This document shows, in pieces, positions 18,102 to 27,932 of a DNA stretch of 40,829 nt (the stretch's first letter is position 1; the number at the start of each line of letters is the position of its first letter). The translations under genes and the position numbers were made by a program. The DNA comes from Paulinella micropora. Lineage: Eukaryota; Cercozoa; Imbricatea; Euglyphida. The stretch covers positions 2,132,977-2,173,805 of the forward strand of contig BJOX01000001.1 in the NCBI GenBank assembly GCA_009731375.1, written 5' to 3'. The notes under the pieces are model-generated. The model had not been told where the DNA came from. It did not search any database and worked only from the letters and a program-made list of their open reading frames with translations.

Positions 18102-19063
18102 AGGTCTAACTTTTCAACTATCTTTTTAATTCTATTTGAAGTTCTTATATTACCTTCATCAATACTTTCTCTGTTTAACTGTTCTTTTGTTTTTTTCTCC
18201 TTCGTTATTTGTTTAACTTGTTCGTTAATTTGTTTTTCTTCATCAACCGGTTTATCGAACTTAGATTTTAAAAGCTCCCGAGGTGATACGAGCTCATTTG
18301 AATTGAGAATTAATTTGAAGCCTTGACGACCAATGACTGTATGGAGCTGCTTACTGTATTGTCCGCCCCCTTTTGAAAATAAATTCCTTTTCAACTCACG
18401 GCGCACCTTGTCGCCCTTTTGAAATTCTTCTATTAAATGGTCTCGTTGAATTCGTTGTTTATTTTTATTTACCCCCTTAAATACATCAATCGGTCTAGCT
18501 TGAATTGTTCTATAAAACCGCATATTATAAGCATCTACCATATCATCAATCCAAGAAAGCCAATCAAAATTACCATTAGTTTCGAATAGAATGTCAAGCC
18601 ACCGTCTTATCGTCGGTATTACTCTATCCACAATCGCAAGAGCCCGATGGTCGCCCACTTCAACCGTCCTATGGTCAATATTATTCTCTCTAAAATAATC
18701 TTTTACCATTCCTTTATATTCACTTCCACTATCAGTCGTAATTGATTCGTGAGTGTATGGTATTGATTTTAAAGCCATATAAACTTCTTTCGCCGTTTTG
18801 TTTTTAAGCTGTTTAATTATTAAAAATCGGCTGTGAGTGTCAATCCAAAACAACATCCAAGCATAGTTTTTATTTCCTTTCTTGTCTTTAAGTTTGGACA
18901 TATCCGCCAAATCTACAAATACTTGTTTAAGTGGTTTGTCCGACTATATCGTATTCCATTTATCAGTCGGTAATCTTTTTTGGTAATGTATTTCAAGTGC
19001 TTGTTGTTCCTTTCTTTCATCCTCATCTTCGGGCTCAGTATTTTGTGTATGCTTATGGTCCAT
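18098..19063 (-). pseudogene. Retrovirus-like (rve) integrase with internal stop
   Basis: The frame from the ATG at 19061-19063 is interrupted by an in-frame TAG at 18944-18946 and then runs open to 18098, about 320 codons in total. Catalytic-core signs: FVDLADM (first Asp, downstream of the stop), ITTDSGSEYKG (second Asp), and 34 residues later AIVDR, where the usual Glu is an Asp. This core inserts Polinton DNA and makes the 6-bp duplication. The next in-frame Met would start after the first catalytic Asp, so a re-initiated product should be inactive. The C-terminal Lys/Glu-rich part may be chromatin- or DNA-binding. The gene overlaps the GIY-YIG tail by 4 bases, convergent. A TATATAAAAG-like sequence lies about 65 bases upstream. 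Confidence 0.8.
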
Positions 19064-19203
19064 TGCTGTATCGCCTACTGCGATAGCTGTATGCGACTAA
19101 AATAGGAAGGTAGTTTATCGCGATATATAAAAGAGTAAATAATAAGTCGGGCATAAAGTTATATATTGAAACTTTTAGAAAAAGTTTCACAAAACTTGGG
19201 TTT

Positions 19204-19221
19204 GTAAGGGCTCGCCCTTAC
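19204..19221. repeat. Palindromic hairpin element (GTAAGGGC/GCCCTTAC)
   Basis: Perfect 8-bp stem with a TC loop at the 3' end of the gene at 19221, whose stop codon overlaps it. Same family as the hairpins at 23697, 26021, 27380 and 31041. It could act as a terminator. Confidence 0.65.
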
Positions 19222-19727
19222 TAGAACTTTAAAAATATCTTTGAAACATCATTGTTTTCTGTTTTTGGTTTCTCTGGTTGTCCCGCATAAACATTGACAT
19301 TAACACGGCCGGTCTTCTTCCCTCCTTTCTTAGGCTTGGGCTCTTCTTCCTCACTTTCGCTTTCGTCCTCACTCTCTTCTTCCACTTTCTTTTTTACCAC
19401 TTTCTTCACCTTCTTCTGTTTGGCTTTAAGTTTCATACCCGCAACCCGTTGTGCGACGATATCAACGAAATCGTGTTCTACTTCCTCGTCCGAACTACTT
19501 TCCTCACTTATCTCACCGTCCCGCCCATCAATCATATCCTTCGCCAACTGCTTCTTAGTAATGTGGTCCATCTTTTCATCATTTGTCATTTCTTTTACAT
19601 TCTTAGCCTCTTCCTCCGCTAGTAGCTCACGGGCCCTCTCAATCTTTCTCTGCTTAGCCTGTTGCTTCTTAGCCTCCCAACCCTTTTCAAGATTCTTCAT
19701 CGCGACCTCTCTATTACCTCTTGGCAT
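19221..19727 (-). CDS. Highly charged hypothetical protein
   Basis: 168 residues, starting at an ATG (19725-19727) preceded on its strand by AT-rich sequence. Basic helical N-terminus (KKQQAKQRKIERARELL), an acidic Ser/Asp/Glu stretch, a Lys-rich stretch and alternating acidic and basic blocks, ending in a KPKKGGKKTGRVNV segment. No family recognised. The composition suggests a nucleic-acid-binding or scaffold protein, for example a virion core protein. It is divergent from the fibre gene. Confidence 0.55.
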   Translation of the reverse strand: MPRGNREVAMKNLEKGWEAKKQQAKQRKIERARELLAEEEAKNVKEMTNDEKMDHITKKQLAKDMIDGRDGEISEESSSDEEVEHDFVDIVAQRVAGMKLKAKQKKVKKVVKKKVEEESEDESESEEEEPKPKKGGKKTGRVNVNVYAGQPEKPKTENNDVSKIFLKF

Positions 19728-19805
19728 TTTATGACTTGTTTATATTATTATACAAAATAATATTATTTAGTTTTTATTAATAAACGATTTTTTAACAAAT
19801 ATACA

Positions 19806-22800
19806 ATGAGTTTCAAATCGCTATTAGGCTTGTCTGAAATTGCGGTGGATTAACTCGACATAAAAAACTTAGACTTAACGAACACTAATATTATTGGCTT
19901 AAACACGGATAGGGTGCCAGAAGATGCTGACCCTGTAAATCTTTATTACACCGACGGCCGATTTGATACACGACTGGCTACCAAATCAACAACAGACATT
20001 AAAGAAGGAAGCCGTTTATACTATACAGAGCAACGAGTAAGGGACAATGACGAGGTTAAAGCCTCAACTCAACACCGCTCTAATACAAGTAATCCGCACC
20101 AAACCAGCCTTTATAACCTGATAGATACAAACATATTTGCACAAGCGAGCGGACAATACTTAACTTACAACGATGTAGAAGGCAAATGGAAGAATACCGC
20201 CAACGGTTCAATTGACACACTTTCAGATGTAGTCATTACAGCACCAGTGGCGATGAATAGTTATCTAACATATAATTCAATAAACTGGGTAAATAAAACA
20301 TTTCCGATAAATGTTGATGAAACAGGCAATATTAGTATGGGAAGGAAGCATATAACAGGAGTTAATTTACTAAATGACAAAGGTGTTGATGAATGGATAT
20401 TTGAGCATAATGATAATAATAATAAAGTGTCAGCGAGTGGAAGTATAGACTCACATAGCAATGTGACAATATCAGGCTTCCCCGCAGATAACCAACTGAT
20501 TATGTATAGCACGGGACAATGGAGAAACACCACACCACCCTTTCTTAGATTAGACGGCACAGCCAGTATGACGGGGGCGCTAAATATGAATGGTTATGCT
20601 ATTTCAGGGGCTTCTACATATAATGGAATTAATCTCGCAAATCTCGCAGTTGATGGTTCGGTGGTCAAACTAACAGGAGACCAAACCATAGGAGGAATTA
20701 AAACATTTAGCAGTATAATAAATGCGAGTGCGGGGATTGATATGAAAAGCCAAAGCATAACAAATGTCAATCTTGTTGATGACATTGATGTTTCCGCCCT
20801 TGACACTTCGGTGGTTAAACTAACAGGAGACCAAACCATAGCAGGAAACAAAAAATTTACATCAACCTTAGAAGTAAGTGGTTCATCCAATCCTACTACT
20901 TTTGACGGCATCGGTATAGCATTTGATACAAAAATAGGAATGATTGCCGCACAAAAAACAGCAACAGCGACTTGGTATCCGATACAAATAACTGGTTCGT
21001 ATGTTGAGTTATATTCGGGTAATACTTCAATTATAACCGCAACAGGCACTACACTATCTTTGAATAACAACAAAATAACAAACTTAGCCAAAAACCATCA
21101 GCAACAACGGATGGAGCAAACAAAAGTTATGTTGATACAAAATATGGACAAAATGTGAAACTAACAGGAAACCAAACAATAGCAGGAATCAAGACATTTA
21201 GCAGTGCCCTTGAAATAACTTGAAATTCAACGAATGCGACAACAAAAGGAACATTCGTGGTTTTTAACTCCACAGCCAATATAGGAACTATCGGATGCCT
21301 TGATATGGGCACGGGCGAAAAAAATAAGTTTTATTATTGATGGGGCAATCGTCGGTTGGGTAAATGCTTCGGGGCTAGATTGTAATAGTAGCAAAATAGC
21401 CAACCTTGGAACTCCGACATTAGCGACGGACGGAGCGACAAAAGGGTATGCGGACACATTGGACGGGCAAAATGTAAAACTAACAACAGACCAAACCATA
21501 ACAGGAAGTAAAACATTTAATGGGGCGAGCACTGTGATAAAATATCTAACTTTAACGAACAATGCAGATTTTAATAATCAAGCTATCACTAATGGTGGAA
21601 ATATTACATATAATGGGGCGAGGATATTAAACCAAAATGGAGGAGATATATTCTTTTCACAGACATCAGGGGATTATCAGTATTTCTTATTTACTCTAAA
21701 TACTGCTACAGGCGGAACCGCGAACCAACGAGGTTATGTATTTACGAATGTAGCATTTGACGCAAAAGGGGCGGGACTTTATATTTCAAAACTTTTGGAT
21801 AATAAAAGTGCTTCGTCTGACATTGTCCGTTTTAACAATGCTGGCGGTATGCGATTTTATGCGATTTTATGGTGCTTTGGATATGAACTCAAACAACATA
21901 ACAAATGGCGGAACAATAACGGGAACATCAATCACTTCAACTGCTGGCATGACTACAACAACATTAACAACGAGCGACAAAATAACAACAGCACTAGGCA
22001 AACCGATAATCATAGGCAACTCAACAAAAGGAACAGGAGCAACAGGCGGATTAGAGTTATATGGAACGGCGAGCGACCCCGCGGGGCCACATATACAGGC
22101 AATAACAACAGCAGACATTTATCCAGTTTTTCAAATGTGGAATTATGCTCATAATGATATTACGTTAGGTTTTGATGCTTATGTGTCGGGAGGGGCATGG
22201 AAATCATCTTCTGCGACATCTAACTTTTTCATACAAAAAAGCACTAATCTTATTTTCTATTACAAATCAGGAGCAACGGTGGGAAACAATGTATCGTTTA
22301 ATGTCGCAATGGACATCAGTAGCACAACGGGATTACTAACAGCAAATGCGGGTGTATCAACAACAACATTAACAACAAGCGACAATATAGTAGTAGGTGC
22401 TGGAAAAAGGGTTTTCATTGATAGGTCAGGATATACAAACACAAACAACAAATTAGTTTTATGGGATGGTGGAACAGGTTCCACGACTGCTTTTAATGGA
22501 TTTGGTATTAAACTAGACACAATGATGTATAATGTTAATACCACAACTGATAATCACATATTTTACTATGGTGCCACAAATGAATTATTTAGAATTGGTA
22601 ATGCGGGAATTACTGCTTCAAAGGCAATAACAGCAAATGCGGGATTAACTATGCCAACAACATCAAGCGGATTTTTAACACTAAGACAAAGACCAGGCAA
22701 TACGTCCAACCCTCAAATATTTATGAAAGCAGGAGACTCATCAGGTTATGCGGGTAGTAATGAATACAGGTGGATTATTACATGCTTGGTCGACTTCATT

Positions 22801-23200
22801 ATCAAATGGTGAAAACAATACAGGATATGTTTATTTGGCTGCGGGAGCAAATACATGGTCTTCTGGTTTAGACAGGAGATTAAAATCAGATATTAAAACA
22901 CTAGACTGCGGGGATTGTTGCGATAAACTTATGAAAATAAACTGCTGTTCATATTATTTGAAATCAGACGAAAAGAAACAGAAAAAGAACCACGGATTTA
23001 TTGCGGATGAAGTAAAAAAAATATTTCCAGAATTTGTATCTGAAAGTGGAATAAAAGCAGACGATGGGGATGGAAACTTTGAAGGTATATTATACACGGA
23101 CTTCATACCAATATTGGTCAGTGCTTTTCAACATTTAACTGAAAAGGTGATTTATTTAGAAAAGAAAAATAATAATCTAACTAATGATATAGCAGATTAA
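19806..23200 (+). pseudogene. Tail-fibre-like protein with S74 chaperone domain, multiply broken
   Basis: Starting at the ATG at 19806, the frame meets a TAA at 19851, then continues to 21158, and further pieces lie in other frames (about 21300-21850, 21757-22812, 22748-23200). Four copies of a VKLTGDQTIAG-like repeat (from 20661, 20811, 21153 and 21472) resemble phage and giant-virus fibre shafts. The C-terminal piece has GLDRRLKSDI, then a Cys-rich segment and HGFIADEVKKIFPEF: the intramolecular chaperone (Peptidase_S74) that trimerises fibres and cuts itself off. A 10-bp tandem duplication (21851-21870) causes one frameshift. Likely a host-attachment fibre, now dead unless the indels are errors. 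Confidence 0.75.
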
Positions 23201-23263
23201 AAAAACCAATTAGCAGAAATCCGAGCAGTCGTGTTTCCGTAAGGACAAGCCCTTACAATCCCA

Positions 23264-23313
23264 ATATAGTTTTTGAGATCGTAAGTGGTTTTTGAAAAAA
23301 AGCACTTACTACA
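23264..23313 (+). promoter_or_regulatory. Conserved leader/promoter motif, copy 1
   Basis: ATATAG followed by TTTTTGAGATCGTAAG, TTTTTGAAAAAAAGC and TACAATG, where the ATG starts the gene at 23314. Closely matches copies at 24381 and 31091. Confidence 0.6.
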
Positions 23314-23661
23314 ATGCCACCTAGATTACACCCTCCACCTCCACTCATTGATATGGCAGATGGCGAACTAACACCAGAGTTGAAGAACCGTGTTTTGGAT
23401 ATTTCTTTGAAGAATGAGGAAAAAAAAGTAGAGCACGAATTGGAAGATAACTGGAATTGTTGTTGTATAAAAAACAGACCGACAGACAGCAGATTAATTA
23501 AGTATCTGTTTCAAATGGGTATCATTATCGCCATCATCACCCTTTGTATCGTGAGGTTGTCTGAAAAGAACTTACCGTGCGAGACAGCCAACACGTACGT
23601 CGGTATTTTGGCCTTACTCATAGGAATTTGCCTTCCTAGCCCATCTTCAAGTAAGAAATAA
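23314..23661 (+). CDS. Small protein with two membrane segments
   Basis: 115 residues. A Pro-rich start (MPPRLHPPPP), a charged helical region, a WNCCC patch, then two hydrophobic segments: about residues 69-83 (MGIIIAIITLCIV) and 95-108 (YVGILALLIGICL). This fits a small viral membrane or virion protein. The ATG directly follows leader motif copy 1, and a triple-hairpin element follows its stop. No family recognised. Confidence 0.65.
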   Translation: MPPRLHPPPPLIDMADGELTPELKNRVLDISLKNEEKKVEHELEDNWNCCCIKNRPTDSRLIKYLFQMGIIIAIITLCIVRLSEKNLPCETANTYVGILALLIGICLPSPSSSKK

Positions 23662-23714
23662 AAGGGGATACCCCTTTTGAACCCCACTGCGGGGTTGTAG
23701 GGACTTGCCCCTAC
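23660..23714. repeat. Triple-hairpin palindromic element
   Basis: Three hairpins in tandem: AAAGGGG-ATA-CCCCTTT, AACCCC-GGGGTT and GTAGGGAC-TT-GCCCCTAC. The same triplet occurs at 25984-26039 and 31007-31058. It lies between two convergent genes, so it may serve as a terminator for both. Confidence 0.75.
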
Positions 23715-23965
23715 TAACACTCATATAGCTGTATTTTATACCAAAAAGCATCATTTGAGCAGATTAGCGGAATGGCTTCATCAAAACTAACACACCAATC
23801 ACTAAAAGGTTTATACACACATTTAAATTTTGTTTCTATTCCTTTTTGAATACAATAAACACAACTTTCATTTTTTTTAACACTGAACAGTGAATAGAAA
23901 TCGCAGGCAGTCCGAGCAGAAATATTAATTAATAAAAAGTTTATGAGCAGTAATATAGAGAGCAT
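23714..23965 (-). CDS. Cys-rich protein with signal peptide (putative secreted)
   Basis: 83 residues from the ATG at 23963-23965. The N-terminus (MLSILLLINFLLINISARTA) looks like a signal peptide. The mature part has seven cysteines, including CVYC, FKCVY and DWC, loosely like a small disulphide domain. It is the only frame filling this interval. Its start overlaps the divergent gene at 23943 by 23 bases, and the ORF ends at the hairpin element. No known family; a secreted or virion-surface protein is inferred. Confidence 0.45.
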   Translation of the reverse strand: MLSILLLINFLLINISARTACDFYSLFSVKKNESCVYCIQKGIETKFKCVYKPFSDWCVSFDEAIPLICSNDAFWYKIQLYEC

Positions 23966-24329
23966 CACGATGGACTATAAATTCCAAAAGATTATTTTTC
24001 TAAGTAATGATTTTGCGGGCGGTAGTAAGACATTCGACAAAACCATTAAATTGAACTTTACCCCAACTAGAATGAATGTTAAGTATATCCACTATATGAA
24101 TGATATGACTGAAACGAAAACAAAAATTCTTCATATGGACCGAATTGGAATCATTGGCACATTCGCTGATAGCAACACCGCAAACATTTCCAATCTCAGC
24201 TACAACTTAGGTATTATTAATTGGACTGACGGTCAATACAGTTTTAGAGTGCTTAAAACAGACAATGGCAGTATTGAGACTGACCTCTTGGGTGGAAGAA
24301 TTGTTATATGCTTAGAATTTTTGGCATAG
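23943..24329 (+). CDS. Hypothetical beta-rich protein
   Basis: 128 residues starting at the ATG at 23943; another Met is at residue 10. Alternating hydrophobic pattern with a K-T-I-K-L-N-F strand, an aromatic MNVKYIHYM strand and a C-terminal GGRIVICLEFLA strand, suggesting a small beta-sandwich. It sits between membrane/secreted genes and the ATPase. Could be a minor capsid or cement protein; no family recognised. A G/C hairpin (GGGGCCTGCTCCCC) follows its stop. Confidence 0.55.
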   Translation: MSSNIESITMDYKFQKIIFLSNDFAGGSKTFDKTIKLNFTPTRMNVKYIHYMNDMTETKTKILHMDRIGIIGTFADSNTANISNLSYNLGIINWTDGQYSFRVLKTDNGSIETDLLGGRIVICLEFLA

Positions 24330-24380
24330 GGGCCTGCTCCCCCTATAACCCCGCAGGTAAAATAAAAAATATATTTTTCT

Positions 24381-24432
24381 ATATATAGTTTTTTGAGGTC
24401 GTAGGAGGTTTTTTGAAAAAAAAGCTCTTACA
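24381..24432 (+). promoter_or_regulatory. Conserved leader/promoter motif, copy 2
   Basis: ATATATAG, TTTTTTGAGGTCGTAG, TTTTTTGAAAAAAAAGC and TACAATG in that order, the ATG being the start of the packaging ATPase. Confidence 0.6.
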
Positions 24433-25282
24433 ATGGAAAAAATTAACGATATACGAGTTAGACCAGTCAAGCAAAACGGAGATGGCGACAAGTTGGCAAA
24501 AGGATATAAGATATTTGAGGAGCCTTATTCTAACATATTTTTGTTTGCCAGAAAAAATCGGCTAAGACGACCGCACTGTTTGAAATCCTGAAACGAACCA
24601 CCGACAAAAAAACGAGGATTGTCATTATCGCCAGCACAATACACAAGGACCACATTTACAAAGAAATGGTTAAGCACTTCAAGAAGAAGGGAAACCCAAT
24701 GGCGATATACACATATTTGAAAACGGACGGATACGGGCCTACACCCGTAAGGGGGTACAGTGTTATTGATTACGAGTTAGACAAGCTGAATAAACCTGAC
24801 GAAGAGCAAGAAGAAGGCGAGATTGTTCAAGACGGTAAAGATGAAGTAGAAAAGCCGAAGTTTTTATATTTTGGAAAAGAGGAAAAGAAGAAGCAGGGAC
24901 AAGCACCAGCAGAAAGACCGAGCAAATACATAACACCAGAAGTCGTTTTCGTGTTAGATGATTTAGGTAGTGGTTTGAGGGATAAGTCCGTAAGCGTCCT
25001 GTTGAAAAAAAAAATAGACACTACAAGTCAAAGGTGATTATGAGCTCGCAATACCTAAACGACCTACGACCCGAAGCCATCAAACAGCTGGACTACCTTC
25101 TTATTTTTCCTGGACAGTCTCAGGATAAAATAGAACTCGTGTATAAACATTTGGACCTCGGCTACGACCTTGAATACTTTATTGAAAAATATCACGAGGC
25201 GACTAAGGAACGATTTAACTTTTTGTATGTTGATGCGGTATCGGACGAACTGAGGCAAAATTTCAACAAAAGGTTTTTGTAA
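24433..25282 (+). pseudogene. A32-type packaging ATPase of element B, two frameshifts
   Basis: Three frames tile one protein: 24433 to about 24590, about 24560-25037, and 25034-25282. The Walker A region is degenerate and lies at the first break (…SAKTTALFEIL, where the usual GxGKT glycines are lost). Walker B is VVFVLDDLG, and the C-terminal frame has VIMSSQYLND, the usual sensor strand. The second break lies at an A10 run (about 25005-25014). Length over all frames is about 280 residues, normal for the family. This would package the Polinton genome. Loss of the P-loop suggests real decay beyond simple sequencing error. Confidence 0.8.
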
Positions 25283-25310
25283 TTTTATTATTTATTTTTT
25301 TCTATACATT

Positions 25311-25358
25311 ATATAGGAACCTTTTTTGAAAAAAAGCTTCACCAAAAAAGTCGGGTGT
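25311..25358 (+). promoter_or_regulatory. Conserved leader/promoter motif, copy 3
   Basis: ATATAGGAACCTTTTTTG, then AAAAAAAGCTTCACC and an A run. Nearly identical to copies at 29425 and 33006. The first ATG after it is at 25359, in another frame than the gene at 25436. Confidence 0.65.
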
Positions 25359-25435
25359 ATGCCAACATCACCAGTGATTATTTCACAACCATCGGGATAC
25401 AATATAATATCAGCTACAATCCAAGCCCAGTCAGT

Positions 25436-25708
25436 ATGCCACAGAAAGGGCGAGCCCTTTCAAACCCAAATTTAGCAGGAGGACGAAAGAAGAAGGGAAA
25501 AAAGAAACAAACAGGAGGAAAAGTGAATTGGGCGAAGGTCGGAAAAGCGATAGTGGATGCTAATAGGTTTATCAAGAAGAACCAATTGATTTCAAGGGGT
25601 GCTACCTTTCTTAGCGATGTCGGAGTGCCTTATGCGGACCGTGTAGCGAAGGCCGCGATGAAGCAAGGATACGGCAAGCAACGAGGCGAAGCAGTTAAGT
25701 TTCGGTAG
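25436..25708 (+). CDS. Small basic virion protein with GG motif
   Basis: 90 residues from the ATG at 25436. After a palindrome-encoded stretch (GRALSNPNL) come GGRKKKGKKKQTGGK and a helical body (VGKAIVDANRFIKKN, GVPYADRVAKAAMKQ). Strong positive charge and a Gly-Gly followed by basic residues resemble adenovirus core proteins that are cut by the virus protease, but the match is loose. The first ATG after the leader motif (25359) opens a 38-codon frame that ends in the same palindrome. So an indel or element insertion at about 25440-25465 may have split a longer gene. Confidence 0.5.
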   Translation: MPQKGRALSNPNLAGGRKKKGKKKQTGGKVNWAKVGKAIVDANRFIKKNQLISRGATFLSDVGVPYADRVAKAAMKQGYGKQRGEAVKFR

Positions 25709-25742
25709 AAAGGGGAAACCCCTTTCAAACCCCCCTGGGGTT
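25709..25742. repeat. Palindromic element (two hairpins)
   Basis: AAAGGGG-AAA-CCCCTTT followed by AACCCC-GGGGTT, immediately after the stop codon of the preceding gene. The third hairpin of the full unit is missing. Confidence 0.7.
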
Positions 25743-25794
25743 CAAATAAAAAACTAAACCTTCTATTATTTTTTTTACTAATAATATATACAAT

Positions 25795-26967
25795 ATGAAG
25801 ACCAAAACTCGTGGAGGTGCGGAGGCGAAGTCTCTGCGAAAACAACGACCGCCAAGGATATACAGAACCAAAGATGGTCGGCCATATATTAAAGTAAAAG
25901 GCAAACGAGCATATCTCAACTTTGGCGAGAAAACGAATGACCATTCAACACTTCAAATCGTTAAACTGTTTCTGAAATATATGAAAGGGGATACCCCTTT
26001 CAAACCCCACAGACGGGGTCGTAGGGGCGGAGTCCCTACAAAAGAGCGAATAATCAAGTCCGAATTCAATCGCCTTGAACACGAGAACCGCAACCAGATA
26101 CAAAACAACCTGCTGAAAAAATATGAACTAATACACGAGCAGGAGGAAAAGGAAAAGAAGTTAAGAGAACAGGCAGAAGATGAGAAGAAAAGAATGGAGA
26201 GGAAGGAGAATGCGGAAATGAAGGAAAGACAAGAAGAATTAATAAGGGAGGCGAACAGAGAGCAAAAACTTATAGAGGATGTAAAATTTGAACAAGATAG
26301 AAAAAATAATTTAATGCTATTACCACCACCACAGTTCCAACCTCAATACATACAAGCACCACCACAAGCACCACCACAAGCACCACAACTAGGACCACCA
26401 CAAGCACAACAACTAGGCCCACCACAAGCACCACAAGCACCACAAGCACCACCACAAGCACCCCAAGCACCAGAAGAAAAACAGATGCCATTGAAAACAA
26501 AAGAAGAGAAAAAGGCTGAAAAAGAATTAAAAGAAAAATACATTGAATTAATGAAGAAAGCGGGCTTTACAACTAAATTTATTAAAGGTTTGAGCAAAAC
26601 AGAATTTATCAAACTTGGCACAGGAATAGAGAAAGCGATAGCCGATGCCCAATCAGCAGATGAGCAGAAAGAACTGGCTGAACAATACAAAAAAGAATTA
26701 GAACAAGAAAAAAAGCAAGCGGAGGCCAAAGCGAAACACTTTGAAATTAAAGATAAAATATCATACATATCCGCAGGTTTAAGAAATGATTACAAGTATC
26801 CGAAATTGGATATACCCAAAACTTTGGGCCCTGCTTTGGAAAAAGAAATGAAAGCTCGGGGCAAACCACCACCAAAAAAAGTTAAAGGAAAACACACGAC
26901 TGCGGGTATGGCACAAGTTATAGTAGATGAAGGTATTGATTTAGGAATAGACCAGAATGAAATGTGA
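25795..26967 (+). CDS. Basic, coiled-coil and proline-rich hypothetical protein
   Basis: 390 residues. A basic N-terminus, then a short folded segment (YIKVKGKRAYLNFG), an insert encoded by a triple-hairpin element (25984-26039), a long charged coiled coil (about residues 90-165, EEKEKKLREQAEDEKKRM), PQAPPQAP repeats (about 185-228), and a second helical part. The stop at 26965 is followed by in-frame sequence that looks coding up to about 27120, so the C-terminus may be truncated by a nonsense mutation. Not recognised; layout suggests a virion scaffold or core protein. It precedes the protease gene. Confidence 0.55.
   Translation: MKTKTRGGAEAKSLRKQRPPRIYRTKDGRPYIKVKGKRAYLNFGEKTNDHSTLQIVKLFLKYMKGDTPFKPHRRGRRGGVPTKERIIKSEFNRLEHENRNQIQNNLLKKYELIHEQEEKEKKLREQAEDEKKRMERKENAEMKERQEELIREANREQKLIEDVKFEQDRKNNLMLLPPPQFQPQYIQAPPQAPPQAPQLGPPQAQQLGPPQAPQAPQAPPQAPQAPEEKQMPLKTKEEKKAEKELKEKYIELMKKAGFTTKFIKGLSKTEFIKLGTGIEKAIADAQSADEQKELAEQYKKELEQEKKQAEAKAKHFEIKDKISYISAGLRNDYKYPKLDIPKTLGPALEKEMKARGKPPPKKVKGKHTTAGMAQVIVDEGIDLGIDQNEM
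25984..26039. repeat. Triple-hairpin element inside a coding frame
   Basis: AAAGGGG-ATA-CCCCTTT, ACCCC-GGGGT and GTAGGG-CCCTAC in tandem, within the frame at 25795-26967 and translated without a stop. Its translation is Gly/Arg/Pro-rich and unlike the flanks. Confidence 0.75.
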
Positions 26968-27230
26968 AAGAAACTAGCCGATTATTTGGGAATAAACCAA
27001 GCTGGTGCTGGGGCAAAAACGATGGAGGAATTAATACACAAACTTTTAACGATAGCAACAATTAAGAAATATTTAAAAAAGGGCAAATACAGAAAAAAAA
27101 ATGAAGAAGAAGGATTATGTAAATAACTTAGTAAATGAAATGAGAAGCGACCCAAATATTAAAAATCAAGTTTCAAATACTCTCGGTATTCAACCAACCG
27201 AGGAAGTTCCACAGCCAGCAGGGGCAAGCC

Positions 27231-27242
27231 CCCGCACCCCCA
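27231..27242. repeat. Short hairpin GGGGC-GCCCC in the protease frame
   Basis: A shortened copy of the palindromic element: GGGGCAAGCCCC followed by a C-rich stretch. Translated in frame. Confidence 0.5.
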
Positions 27243-27343
27243 CCACGGATGTAGAGGAAGTTCAACAGCCAGAAAATATGCCAGAAGTTCAGACACCAGA
27301 AGTTCAACCACAAACTGAGGCAGTAGATGGGGCAGTAGAAGCA

Positions 27344-27400
27344 GGGGACTTCGTCCCCCGCACCCCCTCCGATGGGGTCGTAGGGGCTGGAAGCCCCTAC
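27344..27400. repeat. Triple-hairpin element inside the protease frame
   Basis: GGGGAC-TTC-GTCCCC, ACCCC-GGGGT and GTAGGGGC-TGGAA-GCCCCTAC in tandem, immediately before the protease domain. Open in frame, adding a Gly/Pro/Val-rich segment. Confidence 0.75.
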
Positions 27401-27932
27401 CGAGGTTTAATGACGGACGAAATAGACAACATTATGAAAAAGCACGAATGATATATCGGCACGGTAGCCAGCGATGAAATAAACCAGCTGAAACCAGAAA
27501 AAGAAAAGAATTATGGTTTTATAATGAACTTGGATAAGTCTAGCCAACCAGGCTCACATCGGATTGCTGTTTACGCTCATTAGACGGCGATAGAAGTATA
27601 GAGATATATGACCCTCTCGCACTGTATAAGCAGACTGAGCTATTTCTACACCAAATGAAACAACTTATAGACAAGAGTAAGCCGAGTACTTATCTGCTTA
27701 TGAAGGTTAATCAGGTTAAAAACCAAAGCAACACAACAGATACCTGCGGGTGGCATAGTATTAGATTTTTGTTAGAGCGGGCGAAAGGTAACAGGTTTAA
27801 ATTCGCCAGCGGATGGACTGATTTGAAGGAAAAAGAAGCTGAGGACCTGAAAACACAGAATGGGTATGGCTTTGACACATATATATGAATTATGTATTAA
27901 AGAAAAAAGAATATAAAAGAATACAAAAGAAT

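Larger units (their letters stand above)
27101..27888 (+). pseudogene. Adenain-like maturation cysteine protease, broken
   Basis: The first frame (27101-27451) has a Pro/Glu/Val-rich N-terminus holding two palindromic elements, then LMTDEIDNIMKKHE, the usual start of Polinton proteases, and an in-frame TGA at 27449. The same frame continues with NYGFIMNLDKS and GSHRIAVYAH (catalytic His), then a stop. The other frame (to 27888) carries TCGWHSIRFL with the catalytic Cys. This Ulp1/adenain-type enzyme cleaves capsid precursors. At least two lesions (TGA 27449; indel near 27575-27585) make it inactive as assembled. The usual Trp after the active-site His is Arg here. Confidence 0.75.

Noticed and set aside
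18098-27888. Alternative genetic code as an explanation for in-frame stops.
   Set aside because: All three stop codons occur as interruptions (TAG 18944, TAA 19851, TGA 26965 and 27449), together with frameshifts, and intact genes such as polymerase and capsid use ordinary stops.
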